From the NCBI RefSeq assembly GCF_017741815.1, contig NZ_JAGHMF010000036.1, positions 124,001-188,000 on the forward strand: a DNA stretch of 64,000 bases, given 5' to 3'. How positions within the stretch are numbered: position 1 is the stretch's first letter; each line of letters opens with the position of its first letter. Under the pieces are notes generated by a model that saw nothing but the letters and a program-made list of their open reading frames with translations, was not told the DNA's origin and did not search any database. The position numbers and the translations under genes are program-made. Below, one piece after another: positions 33,351-42,252 of the stretch. The DNA is from Rhizobium sp. 16-488-2b (GTDB lineage: Bacteria; Pseudomonadota; Alphaproteobacteria; Rhizobiales; Rhizobiaceae).

Positions 33351-35270
33351 TTAAAGTTTCGGGCTCAGCGGCACGATGGCCGAGAACCGATCCCAGTTCT
33401 TCTTCGCCTTCGGTGTCCACGCAGCCTCGGCGATAGCCGGCAGGCGCGGGAAGACGAGACGATTGAAATAGCCGCGCGACAGGAAGTGCTCCGACCAGAT
33501 GCAGGCCTGCACGCCCTTCATCCTGTCCTTCAGCTCTTCAGGGAAGTCCCCTTCGGCCTCATAGCCATAGGTGTGGGCCGGCGGTACCGTGCCCGCCCAG
33601 CTGGCGCCGGGCTCCTGGAAGGCCTCGGCCTGCACCATGTCGAGATAATAGGCCTGGCCGGGGGTCATGACCACCTCGTAGCCTTCCCTGGCGAGCTCGA
33701 TGCCGACCTGCGGGTTTTCCCAGGCCATCAGCAGCGTATCCTTGGCCGCGACGCCGCCGCCGTGGGCGACCTCGTTCCAGCCGGCGAGCTTGCGCCCACG
33801 CGCCGTCAACATGTCCTTGATGCGCTTCAGGAAGTAGGACTGCAGCGCGAAGGTGCCCTCGATGCCTTCCTGCTCCATCAGCTTCTTGGCGAGCGGCGAC
33901 GCCAGCCAGGAACCGTTCGCCACCTCGTCGCCACCGATATGCAGATACTTCGACGGGAAGAGCTCGACCATTTCATCGAGCACCTTCTCGAGGAAGGTGT
34001 AGGTCAGCGGAATGGCCGGGTTCAGCGCATTGTTCGGATAGCCCTGGACAGAATGATAGCTGTCTGGTGCTTCCTGGCCATCGGTCAGCTCCGGCAGCGC
34101 CACGAGCGTCGCCGTGCTGTGGCCGGGGATGTCGATCTCGGGAACGACCTCGACGCTCAGCGTCAGTGCATGCGCGACGATCTCGCGGACATCGTCTTGC
34201 GAATAGAAACCGCCGACCGGCTCCGCGCCATTGCCGAGCTGCGGCAGAAGCGGTGCGTCCGGTCCGCGCAGCACGCCAGTGGTCGTGAGCTCCGGATAGC
34301 CCTTGATCTCCAGCCGCCAGGCTTCGTCGTCGGTCAGGTGCCAATGGAAGATATTGAGCTTCAGCCAGGCCTGAATGTCGACCAGCCGCTTGATATCGGC
34401 CGCCGGGTAGAACTGACGCGAGACATCGAGATGGCAGCCGCGCCAGCCGTAGCGTGGCTTGTCGGAAATGGTGCCGGAGATCGGGAAACGGAAGGTGCCG
34501 GGGCGGCTGCGCGCGCCCTCGAGCAGCTGCGCCAGCGACGTCAGGCCATACTGGCGACCGGCGGCATCGGCATAGGCGAGCCTGATTTCATCGGCCGAGA
34601 AGGTGAGCTTGTAGCCCTCGGCCGAAATCGCGGCATCGGCGATGAAACGCAGCGCGCGGCCCTGCGGCGACGGCTGCAGATTGAACGGCGCATGCGCGCT
34701 TTCGAACAGGCGACGCACCAGCGAGGTGACCGTCGACATGGCGCGCAGATCGTCCGACGAGGCACCGGCCGCAGGATAGAGCACCACTGGAAAGCCATCG
34801 CCCGGCTTGGCGTCGATTTCGGCCGGCCAAGGCTGCAGGGCGAAGGGCAGGTCGAGCTTTCCCTCCGGCAACAGCACCGGCGGCGGCTCGCTGACGCGGC
34901 CCTCGAGCAGGAGATCGGAAACAGCGACCGCGACGTGACTGCCATCGGCAAGCGTCACATAGGCCGACTTGGCGCCATCGGTGCAGTGCTTGGCCGGGCG
35001 ATGCAGACCGCTGACGGTAAAGGTCCAGCCTTCACCCGGCGCGATGGAAAGGCCCGTTAGTGGCGCGAACTCGTGAAAATTGGCGTTGCGGCGCAGGAAG
35101 GTCGCGTTCTCGCAAGCCTTCTTGTCGATCACCCGTGTCAGCGACGTATAAACGATCTTGAAATCCGCAAGCGGCGCATCCGACAGGTTGAAAAGAGTAA
35201 AGGTGAAGCGACCATTCGGGCCGCCGTCCGGCTGCCAGGAGCTCTCCAGACGATAAGGGGCCGTGTCCAT
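33351..35270 (-). CDS. Beta-N-acetylhexosaminidase, GH20
   Basis: This 639-residue glycoside hydrolase family 20 enzyme removes terminal GlcNAc or GalNAc. The N-terminal beta-sandwich (YRLESSWQPDGGPNGRFTFT) leads into GWRGCHLDVSRQFYPAADIK and FHWHLTDDEAWRLEIKGYPE. The catalytic pair Asp448-Glu449 lies in YLHIGGDEVANGSW, and WNEVAHGGG then ACIWSEH complete the site. There is no signal peptide, so it acts in the cytoplasm on an imported substrate. GAGAGGAAC precedes the ATG. It stands between an SDR and an M81 gene and is probably controlled by the RpiR gene upstream. Confidence 0.94.
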   Translation of the reverse strand: MDTAPYRLESSWQPDGGPNGRFTFTLFNLSDAPLADFKIVYTSLTRVIDKKACENATFLRRNANFHEFAPLTGLSIAPGEGWTFTVSGLHRPAKHCTDGAKSAYVTLADGSHVAVAVSDLLLEGRVSEPPPVLLPEGKLDLPFALQPWPAEIDAKPGDGFPVVLYPAAGASSDDLRAMSTVTSLVRRLFESAHAPFNLQPSPQGRALRFIADAAISAEGYKLTFSADEIRLAYADAAGRQYGLTSLAQLLEGARSRPGTFRFPISGTISDKPRYGWRGCHLDVSRQFYPAADIKRLVDIQAWLKLNIFHWHLTDDEAWRLEIKGYPELTTTGVLRGPDAPLLPQLGNGAEPVGGFYSQDDVREIVAHALTLSVEVVPEIDIPGHSTATLVALPELTDGQEAPDSYHSVQGYPNNALNPAIPLTYTFLEKVLDEMVELFPSKYLHIGGDEVANGSWLASPLAKKLMEQEGIEGTFALQSYFLKRIKDMLTARGRKLAGWNEVAHGGGVAAKDTLLMAWENPQVGIELAREGYEVVMTPGQAYYLDMVQAEAFQEPGASWAGTVPPAHTYGYEAEGDFPEELKDRMKGVQACIWSEHFLSRGYFNRLVFPRLPAIAEAAWTPKAKKNWDRFSAIVPLSPKL

Positions 35271-35299
35271 AACTGTTCCTCTCAGTATTCTTTTTTTGA

Positions 35300-36076
35300 T
35301 CAGTAATCAGCGGATTGGGAGAAGGTGCGGGCGAGTTCCGCTTGGCCCGCGGTAAGGCCGCAATCGACGGGAAGGCAGACGCCGGTAATGCCATTGGCCT
35401 GCGCGCTTGCCAGGAAGCCGACCGCATTGGCGACGTCCTTCGGATCGACGACGCGCTGCAGCGGATACCAGCGGCGAGCTTCCTCGAAGACATTGGGATT
35501 GGCGGCGGCGCGGGCTTCCCAGGCCTGCGTGCGCACCGTGCCCGGCGCAATCGCGTTCGAGCGGATACCGAACTTGCCGCATTCGACGGCGACCAGCTTG
35601 GTGAAATGCAGGAGGCCAGCCTTGGCAGCGCTGTAGGCCGGATGACCGAAGACCTGCATGCCGTTGACCGACGCGATGTTGACCACCGAGCCCTGCGTCG
35701 CCTTCAGGAGATCCGCGACAGCGCTGAAGCAGAGGAACGGCGCTTCTAGGTTGAGCGCATTGTCGGCGCGCCAATCCTCGGGGTTCGTCGACTGCAGGCT
35801 GACGGCGCGCGCGGCACCCGCATTGTTGACCAGCGTCTTCAGCGCGCCGAGCGACGCGGCGGTCTTCGCCATTTCGGCAACGCTGTACTCGCTCGTGACG
35901 TCGCAGCTGACGGCGACGAAGCGCTCAGCCGAACCCAGCGCACGCGCGGCCTTTTCGGCGGCAACGCCGTCGATATCGACAAGCAGGACGACGTCGTGGT
36001 CATCCGCGAGCCGGCTGGCGATGGCACGGCCGATATCGCCCGCAGCGCCGGTCACGATCGCTACCGATTTTGTCAT
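35300..36076 (-). CDS. SDR family oxidoreductase
   Basis: This 258-residue NAD(P)-dependent short-chain dehydrogenase shows VTGAAGDIGRAIASRLADDH, the DVTSEYSVAEMA adenine pocket, LVNNAGAARAVSL, catalytic Ser in VVNIASVNGM, YSAAKAGLLHFTKL with Tyr/Lys, and the final ITGVCLPVDCGLTAGQAEL. GGAAAGGAC precedes the ATG. It lies 27 bases after the RpiR gene and 29 bases before GH20, so it is part of the same transcript, probably oxidising or reducing a sugar-derived alcohol. Confidence 0.88.
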   Translation of the reverse strand: MTKSVAIVTGAAGDIGRAIASRLADDHDVVLLVDIDGVAAEKAARALGSAERFVAVSCDVTSEYSVAEMAKTAASLGALKTLVNNAGAARAVSLQSTNPEDWRADNALNLEAPFLCFSAVADLLKATQGSVVNIASVNGMQVFGHPAYSAAKAGLLHFTKLVAVECGKFGIRSNAIAPGTVRTQAWEARAAANPNVFEEARRWYPLQRVVDPKDVANAVGFLASAQANGITGVCLPVDCGLTAGQAELARTFSQSADY

Positions 36077-36103
36077 TCTCAGTCCTTTCCTGACATGAAA
36101 TCC

Positions 36104-36964
36104 TTAGTCCCCGAGCAGCTGACGGTCATCGCCGTCACGGTGGGCAACGAGTTGTTGTTTGATGCGTCGAAGAGTGACTGCCGCCTGCGGGATGTTATAG
36201 GCGACGAGGCTGGCCAGGATGTCGACAGCGGCCAGATAGGCGATGCGCGTCGAGGTCGGCCGGAAGATGTTGTTGCCTTCGGCAAGATCGATCGGGATGA
36301 CGATGTCTGCGGCCTTGGCGACGAGGCTGTCGGCCTGCGTCAGCGCGATGGTCGTGACGCCGGTCTCGCGGGCGAGCGTGAAGGAACGGACGAGCTCGGT
36401 GTTGCGGCCCGAAAACGACGAGCCGACGATGACATGCGTCGACTTCGCCGCCGCCGCCAGCATCAGCTGCATGCCGTGATCGGAACTCGCGGTCACATGC
36501 AGGCCGAAGCGGAAGAGCCGGTTCTGCAGCTCGCTGGCGATCATCGAGGAATTGCCACCCGAGCCGAAGGCATAGATCATCTCCGCCTTGGCGATCTTCT
36601 CGGCGGCCTGCTCGATGGCGGCAAGGTCAAGCGAGCGGTGCAGCAGGAACAGCGCGTTCTGCGCCTTGGTGATGATGTCCTGGGCGACATCACCGGGATC
36701 GCGGCTCTTCGGCTCAGGCCTGAGATAGCGCATGCCGACATAGGCCGTGCGGGCGAGCTGAACCTTGAAATCGGAAAAGCTCTCGCAGCCGACACGGCGA
36801 CAGAAGCGGGTGACCGTCGGCGGCGAGACGTCGGCCTTCTCCGCCAGCTCGATGATCGAGGCATTGACGGCGAATTCGAAATCGTTGAGCAGAATATCCG
36901 CGATACGGGTTTCCGACGGCGAAAGCCGGGCCTTCTCTTCCTGCAATGTCGAGAAAATATCCAC
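36104..36964 (-). CDS. MurR/RpiR family transcriptional regulator
   Basis: This 286-residue regulator has the RpiR N-terminal helix-turn-helix (LSPSETRIADILLNDFEFAV then ASIIELAEKADVSPPTVTRF, CRRVGCESFSDFKVQLAR). It also has a C-terminal SIS sugar-phosphate-binding domain (AEMIYAFGSGGNSSMIASEL, VIVGSSFSGRNTELVRSFTL). The frame starts with GTG preceded by AAGGGGAG. MurR/RpiR proteins usually sense phosphosugars or MurNAc-6-phosphate. It follows RidA by 25 bases. Sites at 37391, 46448 and 46521 resemble its likely operator and point to a wider regulon. Confidence 0.9.
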   Translation of the reverse strand: MDIFSTLQEEKARLSPSETRIADILLNDFEFAVNASIIELAEKADVSPPTVTRFCRRVGCESFSDFKVQLARTAYVGMRYLRPEPKSRDPGDVAQDIITKAQNALFLLHRSLDLAAIEQAAEKIAKAEMIYAFGSGGNSSMIASELQNRLFRFGLHVTASSDHGMQLMLAAAAKSTHVIVGSSFSGRNTELVRSFTLARETGVTTIALTQADSLVAKAADIVIPIDLAEGNNIFRPTSTRIAYLAAVDILASLVAYNIPQAAVTLRRIKQQLVAHRDGDDRQLLGD

Positions 36965-36989
36965 GCCCGGCTCCCCTTGGTCTATCGCG

Positions 36990-37379
36990 CTATTTGTCTT
37001 TCGCTTTATACGCGACGCAATCGATTTCGACCTTGCAATCGACCATCATCGACGATTGCACACAGGCGCGTGCCGGCGGATGCTCGCCGAAATACTGCTG
37101 ATAGATGCCGTTGAAGGTCCAGAAATCGCGGGGATCGTCGAGCCACACGCCGCAGCGCACGACATGCTCGAGGCCATAGCCGGCCTCTTCAAGAATCGCG
37201 ATCACGTTCTGGATCGTCTTGTGCGTCTGCGCGACGATATTGCCGTCGATGATCTCGCCATTTTCCATGGCGACCTGACCCGACACATAGAGCCAGCCGT
37301 CGGCTTCGACCGCACGGGCAAACGGCAGCGGCTTTCCGCCTGCGCCGGTCTGAACGGTGCCATAACGCTTGATGGACAT
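36990..37379 (-). CDS. RidA (YjgF/UK114) family protein
   Basis: This 129-residue Rid-family protein shows RYGTVQTGAGGKPLPFARAV, GWLYVSGQVAMENGEIIDGN, the RCGVWLDDPRDFWTFNGIYQ stretch and the family arginine in HPPARACVQSSMM. RidA proteins hydrolyse reactive enamine/imine intermediates released by PLP enzymes. That fits the D-threonine-aldolase-like gene in the divergent operon. The ATG at 37379 follows AAGGAT. It is the first gene of the leftward operon. The palindrome-like element at 37391-37408 lies 12 bases upstream. Confidence 0.9.
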   Translation of the reverse strand: MSIKRYGTVQTGAGGKPLPFARAVEADGWLYVSGQVAMENGEIIDGNIVAQTHKTIQNVIAILEEAGYGLEHVVRCGVWLDDPRDFWTFNGIYQQYFGEHPPARACVQSSMMVDCKVEIDCVAYKAKDK

Positions 37380-37390
37380 TGACCGATCCT

Positions 37391-37408
37391 TGCAAATTAT
37401 TTTCGTGA
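37391..37408. promoter_or_regulatory. Putative RpiR operator, site A
   Basis: TGCAAATTATTTTCGTGA is AT-rich and roughly symmetric, and lies 12 bases before the ridA ATG in the divergent ridA/SnoaL-like intergenic region. By eye it matches sites B (46448-46465) and C (46521-46538) at 14 of 18 positions each. It is followed by AAGTTGACA, as is site B by AAGTTGAGACA. The regulator assignment is inferred from neighbourhood. Confidence 0.5.
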
Positions 37409-37489
37409 TAAGTTGACAAGTGACCATATTAAGCGGAATTTGACCAGAGAAAAACGTCATTCATGAAAAGAATTTCAATCGGGAACACC

Positions 37490-37975
37490 ATGCGCGATCC
37501 TTTCAAGAACCCCTTCCCCGCCTCAGACGCTGCCCGGCATTCGATCTGGGAGATGCTCGTTCACCGCGATATCGACGCCTTCCTGGCCGCCGATTGGTCG
37601 ATGGTTGAGCACGATTTCGTCGAGGACGGTTTCATCGGTATCGACGGGCGCAAGGAAGTGAGCCCCGACAAGTGGCGGCTGGCCTTCCCGACGCTTGCTG
37701 CTTATCGCGATGAGTGGGTTCGCCAGGCCAAGGATTTCGCGACGCAGTCCTTTGCCGAAGACACGCGCAAGGCCATTTTCACCACGACCACACTTGAGGA
37801 TATCGAGATCGAAGGCGACATGGCGCTGGTGCGCAAGAAGTTCGATGGCGGCATCGCCAAGGCCGATGGCAGCCGCGACATCATGCAGTGGCAGACCCTT
37901 TATTATTGCCGCCTGCACGAGGGGCGTTGGAAGATCTCCGGTTTCACCGGCTATCTTCCGAACCCGATGGGTTGA
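37490..37975 (+). CDS. SnoaL-like (nuclear-transport-factor-2-fold) protein
   Basis: This 161-residue protein looks like a cone-shaped alpha+beta barrel of the SnoaL/NTF2 type: ARHSIWEMLVHRDIDAFLAA, WSMVEHDFVEDGFIGIDGRK, and terminal beta strands MQWQTLYYCRLHEGRWKISG. The ATG at 37490 has GGGAA at suitable distance; the ATG at 37463 is an alternative. It leads a rightward operon with a second M81 peptidase and a PLP enzyme, divergent from RidA. It could be a small isomerase, hydrolase or binding protein; no catalytic set is evident. Confidence 0.65.
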   Translation: MRDPFKNPFPASDAARHSIWEMLVHRDIDAFLAADWSMVEHDFVEDGFIGIDGRKEVSPDKWRLAFPTLAAYRDEWVRQAKDFATQSFAEDTRKAIFTTTTLEDIEIEGDMALVRKKFDGGIAKADGSRDIMQWQTLYYCRLHEGRWKISGFTGYLPNPMG

Positions 37976-37995
37976 TCAACACAAAGGCCGAGACA

Positions 37996-39471
37996 TTGCG
38001 GATTTTCACGGCGGCTCTCGCAACCGAGACCAATACCTTCTCCCCCATCTGCGTCGATCGGCGCGCTTTCGAGGCGTCGCTCTATGCGCCGCCTGGCGAA
38101 CATCCCGAAACGCCGACGCTCTGCTCCGCGCCGATCACCGTCGGCCGGCGCGTCTGCGCGGAGAAGGGCTGGACACTGATCGAGGGCACCGCGACCTGGG
38201 CGGACCCGGCCGGCCTCGTCAATCGCGCGACCTATGAAGGCCTGCGCGACGAGATCCTCGGACAGCTTCGCTCGGCGATGCCCGTCGACGCCGTCGTGCT
38301 CGGCCTGCATGGCGCCATGGTCGCCGCCGGCTATGAGGACACCGAAGGCGATACGCTGGCGCGCATTCGCGAGCTCGTCGGCCCCGATGTTCCCGTTTTC
38401 GCCGAGCTCGATCCGCATAGCCATCTGACGGCCAAGCGTTTCGCCGCCGCCAATGGTTTCGTCTACTTCAAGGAGGTCCCGCACACGGACTTCGTTGATC
38501 GCGCCGAGGACCTGTGGCGTATCGCCGTCGACACGCTGGAGGGCCGTGTAAAACCGGTCATGTCCGTCTTCGACTGCCGGATGATCGACGTGTTTCCGAC
38601 CTCGCGCGATCCCATGCGCTCCTTCGTCGACAAGATCATGCAGATCGAGAAGGACGATCCGGATGTTCTATCCATCTCCGTGGTCCACGGCTTCATGGCC
38701 GGCGACGTGCCGGAGATGGGCACCAAGCTTCTCGTCGTCACCAACGACCGCAAGGACAAGGGTGATGTGCTGGCGCAGGAACTCGGCATGGAGCTCTTTT
38801 CGAAACGCGGCACCTTCATGATGCCGCAGATCGACGAGAAAGAAGCGGTGTCGCAGGCGCTGGCGGCAACGGCGTGGCCTGTCGTGATTGCCGATATGTG
38901 GGACAACCCCGGCGGTGGAACGGCTGGTGACGCGACCGTGGTTCTAGGCGAACTCCTGGCGCGCGGCGTCACCGATGCGGCGATCGGCACGATCTGGGAC
39001 CCCATGGCGGTGCAGATCTGCATGGCGGCCGGCGAAGGCGCTGAAATCCCTCTGCGCTTCGGCGCCAAGTCCGCGCCCGGCACGGGCAACCCGATCGACG
39101 GCCTGGTCAAGGTCATCAAGATCGTGCCGAATGCCGAGATGCGCTTCGGCGAAAGCTTCGCGCCCTTCGGCGATGCGGCGCATATCGTGCTCGATGGCAT
39201 CGACATTATCTTGAACTCGACGCGTGCCCAGAGCTTCGACCCGAGCCTATTCTCGGTCATGGGCATCGATCCGACGCAGAAGAAGATCCTGGTCATCAAG
39301 TCCACGAACCACTTCTACGCCTCGTTCTCGAAGATTGCGTCCGAAATCATCTATTGCGCGGCCGGCACGCCTTATCCTAACAATCCGGCGAAGACGCCGT
39401 ATCGGCGGGCGCGCAAGGATATCTGGCCCATGATCGCCGATCCCCACGGCGCCTCACATGGAGTAGCCTGA
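37996..39471 (+). CDS. M81 family metallopeptidase (MlrC-like), copy 2
   Basis: This 491-residue second MlrC-type protein starts LRIFTAALATETNTFSPICV. Further marks are LGLHGAMVAAGYEDTEGDTL, AELDPHSHLTAKRFAAANG with the Asp and His metal ligands, KEVPHTDFVDRAE and IADMWDNPGGGTAGDATVVL. The family N-terminus (MRIFTA) places the start at a TTG, 37996, with AAAGGCCGAG before it; the frame extends to 37888 inside the previous gene. It differs widely from copy 1 at 31904-33340, so the two are not a recent duplication. Its TGA lies two bases before the start of the PLP gene, implying coupled translation. Confidence 0.88.
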   Translation: MRIFTAALATETNTFSPICVDRRAFEASLYAPPGEHPETPTLCSAPITVGRRVCAEKGWTLIEGTATWADPAGLVNRATYEGLRDEILGQLRSAMPVDAVVLGLHGAMVAAGYEDTEGDTLARIRELVGPDVPVFAELDPHSHLTAKRFAAANGFVYFKEVPHTDFVDRAEDLWRIAVDTLEGRVKPVMSVFDCRMIDVFPTSRDPMRSFVDKIMQIEKDDPDVLSISVVHGFMAGDVPEMGTKLLVVTNDRKDKGDVLAQELGMELFSKRGTFMMPQIDEKEAVSQALAATAWPVVIADMWDNPGGGTAGDATVVLGELLARGVTDAAIGTIWDPMAVQICMAAGEGAEIPLRFGAKSAPGTGNPIDGLVKVIKIVPNAEMRFGESFAPFGDAAHIVLDGIDIILNSTRAQSFDPSLFSVMGIDPTQKKILVIKSTNHFYASFSKIASEIIYCAAGTPYPNNPAKTPYRRARKDIWPMIADPHGASHGVA

Positions 39472-39473
39472 AG

Positions 39474-40574
39474 ATGCACAACAGCCCATTTGCCGTCGTC
39501 GCCAAGCCCGGCGACAAGGTCGCGGACCTTTCGACACCTCGGCCGATCATCGACGAAGACCGGATGGCGGCCAATATCGCCCGCACGCAGGCCTACATGG
39601 ACGCGCACGGCATCGACTTCCGTCCGCACATCAAGACGCACAAGATCCCGGCTCTGGCCGCCCAGCAGGTAGCGGCGGGCGCCAAGGGCATCAATTGCCA
39701 GAAGGTCACCGAGGCCGAAGTTTTCGCCGACGCGGGCTTCGAGGACATCCTCATCACCTTCAACATCATCGGCACCGCGAAGCTCGAACGCCTGGCGGCG
39801 CTGAACGAGCGCATATCCGGGCTCAAGGTGGTCGCGGACAGCGCCTACACCGTCGACGGGCTGTCTAACTATTTCGCTGCGCGCAAGCCGCTTGTGGTTC
39901 TGGTCGAGTGCGATACCGGTGCCGGACGCTGCGGCGTGCAGAAGCCCGCGCAAGCCGTGACGCTCGCCAAGCACATTGACGCTGCCGCAGGCCTGAGCTT
40001 TGGCGGACTGCTGAACTATCCGAAGCCGGGCGCAGCCACCGAGGTTCAGGCGTTTCTCGCGCAAACGCTGGCCTTGCTCGACGCCGAAGGCATCGCCTGC
40101 CCTATCGTCAGCAACGGCGGATCGCCGAGCCTGTTCGATGCCCATCTGGTTCCCGCCGCCACCGAACACCGGGCCGGCACCTATATCTATAATGACCGTT
40201 CTATGGTCCGCGCCGGACATTGCACAGTGGACGACTGCGCCATGCATATTCTCGTCACTGTCGTTTCCCGCCCGACCGGGGACCGCGCCGTAATCGATGC
40301 TGGCTCGAAAGCGCTGACATCCGACCTGCTCGGCTTCACGGATTATGGCCAGGTGGTCGGCTATCCGCAGGCTTCGATCACCGGCCTGTCCGAAGAGCAC
40401 GGCGTGATCGACCTCTCGAAATGCGAGGGCGCGCGGCCGCAGATCGGCGACAAGCTCCTGATCATCCCGAACCATACCTGCGTGGTCTCGAACCTCTTCG
40501 ACACCATGGTTTTCCATCGCGATGGCGTCGTCACCCGCGTCGAGGACGTGGCCGCCCGCGGGCTCGTCTGGTAG
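39474..40574 (+). CDS. D-threonine aldolase-like PLP enzyme (alanine racemase fold)
   Basis: This 366-residue fold-type III PLP protein has RPHIKTHKIPALAAQQVAAG with the Schiff-base lysine near residue 59. EVFADAGFEDILITFNIIGT and VLVECDTGAGRCGVQKPAQ follow, and a C-terminal metal-binding NHTCVVSNLFDTM with the His/Cys pair of D-threonine aldolase and D-serine dehydratase. It would cleave or dehydrate beta-hydroxy D-amino acids. The gene follows the M81 copy 2 stop by two bases, and the M81 product may supply its D-amino acid. RidA in the opposite operon could quench its imine by-products. Confidence 0.88.
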   Translation: MHNSPFAVVAKPGDKVADLSTPRPIIDEDRMAANIARTQAYMDAHGIDFRPHIKTHKIPALAAQQVAAGAKGINCQKVTEAEVFADAGFEDILITFNIIGTAKLERLAALNERISGLKVVADSAYTVDGLSNYFAARKPLVVLVECDTGAGRCGVQKPAQAVTLAKHIDAAAGLSFGGLLNYPKPGAATEVQAFLAQTLALLDAEGIACPIVSNGGSPSLFDAHLVPAATEHRAGTYIYNDRSMVRAGHCTVDDCAMHILVTVVSRPTGDRAVIDAGSKALTSDLLGFTDYGQVVGYPQASITGLSEEHGVIDLSKCEGARPQIGDKLLIIPNHTCVVSNLFDTMVFHRDGVVTRVEDVAARGLVW

Positions 40575-40701
40575 CCACAGCATCGGATCGGCGGCCGTTC
40601 ACCGGCTGCTAACGCCATTGGATAGTCCTCCTTGAAGTTTGCCGTATCCGGCGCATCTTATTGATGCGCCAATATTCCGGCGACGTCACGGGAGATCATT
40701 C

Positions 40702-41004
40702 ATGAGAGCGTTGATTGCATTGGGAATTGCGGGAAGCCTTGCGTGCATTTCAGCCGCGCAGGCACCGTCGCAATGGCAGACCTATTCCGGTGTCCGCGTC
40801 GATTCCGACCCGACCATTCTGGCCCGCTTCGACCACACCTATCCCTATTGCGAGCAGGAAGCGTTTCGCCGCGGCTCGACCGACGTCAACAGCCTGTGGC
40901 ACGTGACGGCACTGCGCAATTGCATGTACCGCCACGGTATCGTCGACCGGGGCTCCTATTCGTACCCGGCCAACACCTTGTTCTATCACTTCCTCAATCG
41001 CTGA
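40702..41004 (+). CDS. Small secreted hypothetical protein
   Basis: This 100-residue protein carries a signal peptide (MRALIALGIAGSLACISAAQ, cleavage near residue 19-20). Cysteines at CEQEAF and NCMYRHGI lie in an aromatic-rich mature part that ends with YPANTLFYHFLNR. The ATG at 40702 has GGGAGA upstream; the frame opens at 40639. It does not resemble a family I know. It is 127 bases downstream of the PLP gene and converges on an ABC ATPase gene. Confidence 0.55.
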   Translation: MRALIALGIAGSLACISAAQAPSQWQTYSGVRVDSDPTILARFDHTYPYCEQEAFRRGSTDVNSLWHVTALRNCMYRHGIVDRGSYSYPANTLFYHFLNR

Positions 41005-41025
41005 TAGCGCGACCGGCGCTCGCGA

Positions 41026-42162
<1,137 letters not shown>

Positions 42163-42211
42163 AACCTGTCTCCGGTCACCGCCACGCGCGGCGCTTACTC
42201 TCGATAGCGAA

Positions 42212-42242
42212 GGGATCGCGGGTGTTGCGCGCCCGCGATCCC
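42212..42242 (-). other. Stem-loop after the binding-protein gene
   Basis: A perfect 11-base stem GGGATCGCGGG / CCCGCGATCCC lies between the binding-protein stop and the ATPase start on the leftward transcript. TTCGC follows, so it is not a full terminator. It matches the hairpins found after the other two binding-protein genes of the window in position but not in sequence. Confidence 0.6.
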
Positions 42243-42252
42243 CAACAAAGGC

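Noticed and set aside
36965-37462. A standard sigma-70 promoter as the explanation for the shared AT-rich element
   Set aside because: On the leftward strand the TTGTC and AATAAT parts are only about 12 bases apart, too close for a -35/-10 pair, so an operator reading is preferred.
37463-37489. Upstream ATG of the SnoaL-like gene as the true start
   Set aside because: It has no ribosome binding site, whereas the ATG at 37490 has GGGAA at suitable distance; it remains possible.
31904-39471. The two M81 genes as a recent duplication
   Set aside because: Only the family motifs agree; the rest of the two proteins differs widely, as do lengths and start codons, so they look like old paralogues.
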